Part shown: piece after piece, positions 31,918 through 36,512 of the stretch
Layout of the letters: the number at the start of each line of letters is the position of its first letter
Position numbering within the stretch: the stretch's first letter is position 1
Assembly: GCA_019418605.1 (NCBI GenBank)
Contig: DYBN01000010.1
Span: forward strand, 1 to 36,512
Length of the DNA stretch: 36,512 bases
DNA from: Sutterella sp.
Lineage (GTDB): Bacteria > Pseudomonadota > Gammaproteobacteria > Burkholderiales > Burkholderiaceae_F
Direction of reading: 5' to 3'
Made by a program: the position numbers and the translations under genes
Notes under the pieces: model-generated
The model's input: the letters and a program-made list of their open reading frames with translations, nothing else
Told to the model about the DNA's origin: nothing
Database searches by the model: none

Positions 31918-31952
31918 TGCCTCTGAAAGGGCCTGATCAGTCAGAGGCATTT
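31918..31952 (+). other. Hairpin between dmsC-like and napG-like genes
   Basis: TGCCTCTGA (31918-31926) pairs with TCAGAGGCA (31941-31949) and is followed by TTTC. It is a possible weak terminator or mRNA-processing site that could lower expression of the downstream genes. Confidence 0.5.
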
Positions 31953-31994
31953 CACCGCCAGCCGCAGATTTCACGAAATTAGCGAGTCATTCGC

Positions 31995-32747
31995 ATGAAC
32001 GCACACGACAAACATAAAGATCAAAAAGCGCTCGAAGAGACAAAGGCGCGTGCTCCTTTGAGCGGCGCCGGCCGCTTTGGTCTCAACCGGCGCGAGGTCT
32101 TTGCCGCCGCGGGCGGCGTTGCCGGTCTTTTTCTTTTGGGCGCGGCCGCGAAGCTTCAAGCCTCCGGCCCCGTCGTTCGTCCCCCGGGAGGGCAGGATGA
32201 AGAGGCCTTTCTCGGGCTTTGCATTCGCTGCGACAGGTGCCGCAGCGTCTGCCCCACCTCGGCCGTGGGCGTGGGCACCATCGCGCAGGGCTTGAGAGCC
32301 ATGCGCACGCCCGTGATGAACTTTGCCGCGGGCGACTGCGACTTCTGCGGCAAGTGCGCCGAGGTCTGCCCCACGGGCGCGCTCAAGCCCTTTGACAAGG
32401 CAACAGCCAAGATCGGCACTGCGGAACTCACCGACATCTGCATTGCCATCCGCACGGGCGGCTGCACGAAGTGCTTTGAAGAGTGCCCGTACGACGCCAT
32501 CGACCTGAGCGAAACCAACGAGCCGCTCATCAACAGCGCGCGCTGCAACGGGTGCGGGCGCTGCGTCTTCGTGTGCCCGGCCAACGTCTTTCAGTCCTTC
32601 AAGGGCGAGACGGCAAGGGGCATCGCCGTGCGCACCGACAAAGACACGGTCCGCACGGATCCGACCGTGCGCGACACCACGCCCAACGTCGCCCCCGAGC
32701 GCAGCAGGCGGCATCAGACAACGAGCGCCAGGGAGGCCTCCAAATGA
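31995..32747 (+). CDS. NapG/MauM-like Tat-exported polyferredoxin
   Basis: A 250-aa protein of the MauM/NapG ferredoxin family. The N-terminus carries a twin-arginine motif, NRREVFAAAGG (about 31-41), and a hydrophobic stretch (AGLFLLGAAAKL), so it should be folded with its clusters and exported or membrane-tethered on the periplasmic side. Four 4Fe-4S sites are visible: CIRCDRCRSVCP (about 76-87), CDFCGKCAEVCP (about 115-126), CTKCFEECP (about 156-164) and CNGCGRCVFVCP (about 183-194). NapG partners with the membrane protein NapH as a quinol dehydrogenase. Here the next gene encodes a NapH-like protein and overlaps this stop codon by four bases (ATGA), which suggests coupled translation. The electron acceptor is not known. 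Confidence 0.88.
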   Translation: MNAHDKHKDQKALEETKARAPLSGAGRFGLNRREVFAAAGGVAGLFLLGAAAKLQASGPVVRPPGGQDEEAFLGLCIRCDRCRSVCPTSAVGVGTIAQGLRAMRTPVMNFAAGDCDFCGKCAEVCPTGALKPFDKATAKIGTAELTDICIAIRTGGCTKCFEECPYDAIDLSETNEPLINSARCNGCGRCVFVCPANVFQSFKGETARGIAVRTDKDTVRTDPTVRDTTPNVAPERSRRHQTTSAREASK

Positions 32748-35197
32748 AATTCAGACCCTCTTTCTGGCGCACGCTTGCGGCTTTGTTTTTCATCCTTGCC
32801 GCCGTGGCGGGACTCGTCTTTCACACGGGCTGGGGGACGCTGTCTTCCTTTGGGATCGGCGCCATTGCCGCCGTCTGCCCCCTGGGCGCAATTGAGTCCG
32901 CGCTTGCCGCAGGAAGCCTTGCGCCGCGCGTCATCGTCGCGCTTGTGGTCTTTGTGATTGCGGGCGTCCTTTTGGGGCGCATCTTCTGCGGCTGGGCCTG
33001 TCCGGTGCCCTTGATTGAGCGCGCCGCGGGAAAGCGCAAGATCATCGCCATCGCCCCGCAGGAAAAGACGGGCTGCAAGGCATCGTCTGCGGCGGGGTGT
33101 GCGAGCTGTACAGACTGCACGAGCCTCTCCTGCACCTCCGGCTCAAAGCCCGACGTTGTCTCGGGCGAGAAACCCTCCAAGGCCCCCTACTACATTTTGG
33201 GCGGGGCGCTTGCCTCAAGCGCCGTCTTTGGCTTTCCCGTCTTCTGCCTCATCTGCCCGGTGGGGCTCACCTTTGCGCTCATCATTGGCCTGTGGCAGCT
33301 TTTTGCCTTCAACATCGCCTCCTGGTCGCTGGCGTTTTTCGCGGGCTTTTTGCTGCTTGAAATCTTCGTGCTGCGCCGCTGGTGCCGCAACTTCTGTCCG
33401 CTTGGCGCCGTGATGACGATTGCGGGCCGTCTCAACTGCTTCTGGCGCCCGAAGATCAACCGCAAGGCGTGCCTGCGCACCACGAGGGGCATTGCCTGCG
33501 AGACGTGCCGCTCGGTGTGCCCGGAAGGAATCGATCTGACGGCCGACGCCATCGATCCCGCCCTCATGGCGCGCTGCACCAAATGCCGCGCCTGCGCGCA
33601 GGCCTGCCCCGTGCAGGCAATCAGCTTTCCCTTCCGCTTGCCTGCGGCAGACAAAAGCAATGCGAAATCGACGGCGCCTGTTGCAGCCCCCCTTATGGCC
33701 CCTCGCGAAGAGCCCCCGAAGCTGCCCGCGCCCGAGCGCATCAAAACCTTTGACGAAGTCACGGGCGCGTTTTCCGTTCAGAGCGCCGTGCGGCAGGCCT
33801 CCCGCTGCCTGCGCTGCGGGGCGTGCGAGAAGGCCTGCCCGCAGGGCAATCCCATTGCGGCCGTGATGGCCGCCATCAGCGACAGGCGCTTGCAGGACGC
33901 CGCCTCGCTTCTTTTGGCGCCGGGCGCCATGCCCGAAATCTGCGGGCGCGTCTGCCCGCAGCAGCGCCTCTGCGAGAGCGTCTGTCCTCTGGCGCAGGAG
34001 GGTTTGGGCGGGGCCGTACCCATCGGCGCGCTCACGCGCTTTGCTTCGGACGCCGTCCTTACGCGCGGCTGGAGGGCGCCGCGGGCGGCTTCCCGCCCGA
34101 TCGGGCGCGCCGCCGTGGTGGGCGCAGGCCCCGCGGGGCTTGCCTGCGCAGACGCGCTTGCAAGAGCCTCCGTCGCAGTCACGCTCTTTGAAAAGAACGT
34201 GCGTCCCGGAGGGCTTCTTGCCAGCGGAATTCCCGCCTTCAAACTCTCCCCGGACGTTCTTGATCGCCGCATCAAACTTCTTGAGCGCGAAGGCGTTCAA
34301 ATAAAGTGCGGCGCCGCCCTTGGGCGCGATGTTTCGTTTGAAGACGTCCTTCAAAGCTTTGACGCGGTCTTTGTCGCCACGGGCGCGCAAACGCCCGCGG
34401 GGCTCGTTCTTGCCGGCGGCGGCCAAGAGACCGATGCTGCAGACAACACGACGGGAAAGGACGAAGTCAACGGCCGCGACGTTATCCAGGCGCTTGACTT
34501 TTTAAGAGACGCTTCCGCGCGCATCTTCAAAAAGATCGCGCAAAGCAAAGCCGCACGGAAAGCCTCCCGCAGCCTTCGGCGGGACGCCCCGGCGCAGAGC
34601 GCCTGCCCGACGGCCGAGTCCGTCCCCAAGTACGATGTCTCAGGCCGGCGCGTCGTGGTTTTGGGAGGCGGCGACACCGCCATGGACTGTCTGAGAACAG
34701 CCATCCGCGAGGGCGCGCTTGAGGCGCTTTGCATCTATCACCACGCACGCGAAGGCATGCACGCCGTTGCCTCGGAAATTGAGAACGCCCGGGAGGAAGG
34801 CGCGCGCTTTGTCTTTAATGCCGAGGTCGTCGAGCTCGTGCGGGGCGCCGACGGGACGCTTTCCGGCGTGCGGGTGAGAAGCACGCAAGCGGCCGAGGCC
34901 GGCGCGTCCGAGACGCTCATTGCCGCCGATCTTGTGATCGTGGCCTACGGCTTTGTCTGCGAACTCCCCGCCTGGCTTGCCGCCGCTGGCGTCAAGGGCG
35001 ACGCAAAAGGGCGCGTTCTCACCGGCGTTGACGGCATTGCCGGCCGCACCACCAACCCGAAGGTCTTCGCGGGCGGCGACATGACGCGCGGGGCCGACTT
35101 GGTGACGACGGCCGTGGCCGATGCGCGAATGGCAGCCCGCGCCATCGTCTCTCAACTTCAGGCCGCACAAAAGGAAAAGAGGACTCTGTCTCGATAG
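32744..35197 (+). CDS. NapH-like membrane polyferredoxin fused to GltD-type FAD/NAD(P) oxidoreductase
   Basis: An 817-aa two-part protein. Residues 1-300 are NapH-like, with four membrane helices and the two CxxxCP motifs (FCGWACP about 82-88, CRNFCP about 214-219). Two 4Fe-4S sites follow (CETCRSVCP about 252-260, CTKCRACAQACP about 278-289). Residues 340-810 are a full GltD/NfnB-type module: the N-terminal cluster domain (CLRCGACEKACP about 355-366, CGRVCPQQRLCESVCP), the FAD site VVGAGPAG (about 458-465), the NAD(P) site VVLGGGDTAMD (about 640-650) and the C-terminal AGGDMTRGADLVTTAV. A Cys-rich loop (about 110-131) is an extra. The frame is continuous, and a start at 32744 overlaps the napG-like stop. 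It probably moves electrons between cytoplasmic NAD(P)H and membrane or periplasmic partners. The fusion is unusual. Confidence 0.88.
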   Translation: MKFRPSFWRTLAALFFILAAVAGLVFHTGWGTLSSFGIGAIAAVCPLGAIESALAAGSLAPRVIVALVVFVIAGVLLGRIFCGWACPVPLIERAAGKRKIIAIAPQEKTGCKASSAAGCASCTDCTSLSCTSGSKPDVVSGEKPSKAPYYILGGALASSAVFGFPVFCLICPVGLTFALIIGLWQLFAFNIASWSLAFFAGFLLLEIFVLRRWCRNFCPLGAVMTIAGRLNCFWRPKINRKACLRTTRGIACETCRSVCPEGIDLTADAIDPALMARCTKCRACAQACPVQAISFPFRLPAADKSNAKSTAPVAAPLMAPREEPPKLPAPERIKTFDEVTGAFSVQSAVRQASRCLRCGACEKACPQGNPIAAVMAAISDRRLQDAASLLLAPGAMPEICGRVCPQQRLCESVCPLAQEGLGGAVPIGALTRFASDAVLTRGWRAPRAASRPIGRAAVVGAGPAGLACADALARASVAVTLFEKNVRPGGLLASGIPAFKLSPDVLDRRIKLLEREGVQIKCGAALGRDVSFEDVLQSFDAVFVATGAQTPAGLVLAGGGQETDAADNTTGKDEVNGRDVIQALDFLRDASARIFKKIAQSKAARKASRSLRRDAPAQSACPTAESVPKYDVSGRRVVVLGGGDTAMDCLRTAIREGALEALCIYHHAREGMHAVASEIENAREEGARFVFNAEVVELVRGADGTLSGVRVRSTQAAEAGASETLIAADLVIVAYGFVCELPAWLAAAGVKGDAKGRVLTGVDGIAGRTTNPKVFAGGDMTRGADLVTTAVADARMAARAIVSQLQAAQKEKRTLSR

Positions 35198-35218
35198 CGC
35201 CGGCGCACAATAAAACCC

Positions 35219-36382
35219 ATGACTGAAAGCGACAGCATCAAACACGCCGACACACACGAAGGCGGCATTGCACACGCGGACAAACACGCTGGCGCAGCGT
35301 CCCCGCGCGCCGACCCTTCTGCCCCCACCGTTCCCGTCATCATCCGCAAGCGGTGTCTGCACGCGCGCCACGCGGCCTCAACCTGCACGCGCTGCACCGA
35401 CGTGTGCGCGGCCAAAGCCCTCGCCTTTGTCGAGCAGCAGCTCGTGCTGCGCACGCGTGCGTGCACCTCGTGCGGAGCGTGCGCCGCAGCCTGCCCCACC
35501 GAGGCGCTTTACATTGCCGCGCCCGAAGAGCACGCGCTCGGACGCGCCGTGATGCAGGCCGCCAAATCGGGCCTTGTGCGCATTGCCTGCCGCATGGCGA
35601 GCGGAGACGCACAACGTTTCTCTCAAGACAAGCACACCGAAGACATCCTCGTTCCCTGCCTTGCCCGCATGGATCCCCAGATGCTCATGGCGGCCGCGCA
35701 CGCAGGGGCCAAACACTTTGTTTTGCTTGAAGGCGACTGCGATAAGTGCGCCAAGCGCCCGGCCAAGCCTGTTGTTGAAGAGACGGTCAACACACTTGAA
35801 ACCTGGCTTGCCGCACAGGGGATGAACGAGACCACGGTCGAGCTTTGCCGAAATCCCGCGGGCATGAATTCAGCGCGGCGCACGGCCTTCGGGCATTTGT
35901 TCGGCATCAGCGCCTCGCGCATGGATAAAGAGCCCTTTGCCGCGCCCCCTGACAATGAGAAGCGCCTTGCGGCCATTCAAAACGAACCCCTGGTGCGCGT
36001 CCCGGACCGGCAGAGGCTTCGCCTTGCGCTGTTTCAAAAGGGAACGCCCGACTTTTGCCGCAGCGCTCCGCTTGACGCTCCGGTCATTGAGGCAGAGAAG
36101 TGCGCGTGCTGCACGCTTTGCGCCGACGTCTGTCCCTCGGGGGCTCTGAAACTTCTCTCGCAGTCGCCCTTCAAAATTCTGGGCGCAAGCCTCGTGTGCT
36201 GCGGGTGCGGGCTGTGCGCAGACCTCTGCTTCGCAAAGGCCGTGCACTTGGAAAAAATCACCGACATCAAGAAGGCCGGCGCACGCGTTCTCGTTGAAAA
36301 AGACGGGCTGCAAAATCCCACCGCAAGCTGGGAGGAAAAGCTCGCGCAGTTCATGCCGGACGTTCCCATCTACCGAAGTTAA
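35219..36382 (+). CDS. Four-cluster iron-sulfur protein with MvhD-like middle
   Basis: A 387-aa cytoplasmic-looking protein without signal peptide or membrane helices. Two ferredoxin-type sites lie near the N-terminus (CTRCTDVCAAKAL about 56-68, CTSCGACAAACP about 81-92) and two near the C-terminus (CACCTLCADVCP about 295-306, CCGCGLCADLC about 327-337). Between them, DILVPCLARMDPQMLMAAAH (about 141-160), AGAKHFVLLEGDCDKC and a helical stretch resemble MvhD/FrhD-type electron-transfer subunits of hydrogenase/heterodisulfide reductase complexes. That likeness is by eye. It follows the fusion gene by 21 bp and is clearly in the same operon. A role as the soluble electron partner of the GltD-like module is likely. 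NapF-like function is the alternative, though it is twice NapF's size. Confidence 0.8.
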   Translation: MTESDSIKHADTHEGGIAHADKHAGAASPRADPSAPTVPVIIRKRCLHARHAASTCTRCTDVCAAKALAFVEQQLVLRTRACTSCGACAAACPTEALYIAAPEEHALGRAVMQAAKSGLVRIACRMASGDAQRFSQDKHTEDILVPCLARMDPQMLMAAAHAGAKHFVLLEGDCDKCAKRPAKPVVEETVNTLETWLAAQGMNETTVELCRNPAGMNSARRTAFGHLFGISASRMDKEPFAAPPDNEKRLAAIQNEPLVRVPDRQRLRLALFQKGTPDFCRSAPLDAPVIEAEKCACCTLCADVCPSGALKLLSQSPFKILGASLVCCGCGLCADLCFAKAVHLEKITDIKKAGARVLVEKDGLQNPTASWEEKLAQFMPDVPIYRS

Positions 36383-36420
36383 ATGGCCCCCAGAGGGCGC
36401 CTCGGCTGCCCCGATCCTTG

Positions 36421-36473
36421 AAAAAAACAAGGCGCCCTTTGGGAAATCGAGTCTTCCTTTAGGGGGCGCCCTG
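36421..36473 (-). terminator. Minus-strand terminator at window end
   Basis: On the minus strand CAGGGCGCCC (plus 36464-36473) pairs with GGGCGCCTTG (plus 36428-36437), with one G-U pair, and is followed by seven T (A7 at 36421-36427 on plus). A competing plus-strand stem (about 36388-36443) lacks a T tract but may serve the preceding operon. Confidence 0.6.
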
Positions 36474-36498
36474 GCTGCGCGTGCGAGTTCTTGCGGGC

Positions 36499-36512
36499 TT
36501 ACTTCACGAACG
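36499..36512 (-). CDS. Possible 3' end of a minus-strand gene
   Basis: Read on the minus strand the last 14 bases give ...Phe-Val-Lys-stop (TAA at 36501-36499), 26 bases before a minus-strand terminator. A convergent gene probably enters from beyond the window. Nothing can be said of its product. Confidence 0.3.

Noticed and set aside
33215..34426. 403-aa open frame antisense to the NapH::GltD fusion
   Set aside because: Its composition is Lys/Arg/Ala/Gly-rich and random. The plus strand has multiple conserved cofactor motifs throughout.

Overview
This GC-rich window looks chromosomal and betaproteobacterial, most likely from the Sutterellaceae (Sutterella/Parasutterella-like gut Burkholderiales). 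The evidence is several Burkholderiales-type porins sharing one signal peptide, a TrpRS with a C-terminal extension, an apparently non-discriminating AspRS, and anaerobic iron-sulfur electron-transfer genes. The taxonomy is inferred from protein character, not from a search. I saw no rRNA, tRNA, CRISPR or complete insertion sequence.

Layout. Positions 1-7170 hold a porin array: a gutted porin pseudogene, an AAA ATPase (minus), two tandem full-length porins that share a duplicated promoter/leader and terminator, an IS21 IstA-like N-terminal fragment, and a third porin (minus). The duplicated porin promoters carry C9 and C10 tracts just upstream of the -35, and both leaders contain a terminator-like hairpin. 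Positions 7547-15009 hold mostly housekeeping and transport genes: trpS with a YegP-like tail, a RibD_C/DHFR-like reductase, a PsiE-family protein, a CstA-family transporter (minus), aroD and an MFS transporter. Positions 15010-18546 hold larA, larB and a shortened, motif-poor larC, the nickel-pincer 2-hydroxyacid racemase system, behind a long leader built of 11-bp repeats. A phosphomannomutase/phosphoglucomutase (minus), aspS and a small XRE regulator follow.

Positions 22778-27480 hold a minus-strand cluster flanked by two Fur-box-like sites. It encodes a 110-aa glycine-rich membrane-anchored protein, a P1B-type ATPase with S-C-A in place of CPC, an HMA2-like membrane protein and two small membrane proteins. 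This resembles the fez (ferrosome) gene clusters that build iron-storage organelles, and is one of the two strongest leads.

An AsmA-family protein with a long low-complexity insert separates this from the last block (31058-36382). That block encodes a DmsC-like membrane anchor, a Tat-exported NapG-like ferredoxin, a NapH-like membrane polyferredoxin fused to a complete GltD/NfnB-type FAD/NAD(P) oxidoreductase, and a four-cluster iron-sulfur protein with an MvhD-like middle. No catalytic molybdenum subunit is present. The set looks like a self-contained route linking NAD(P)H, quinones and the periplasm, and is the second strong lead.
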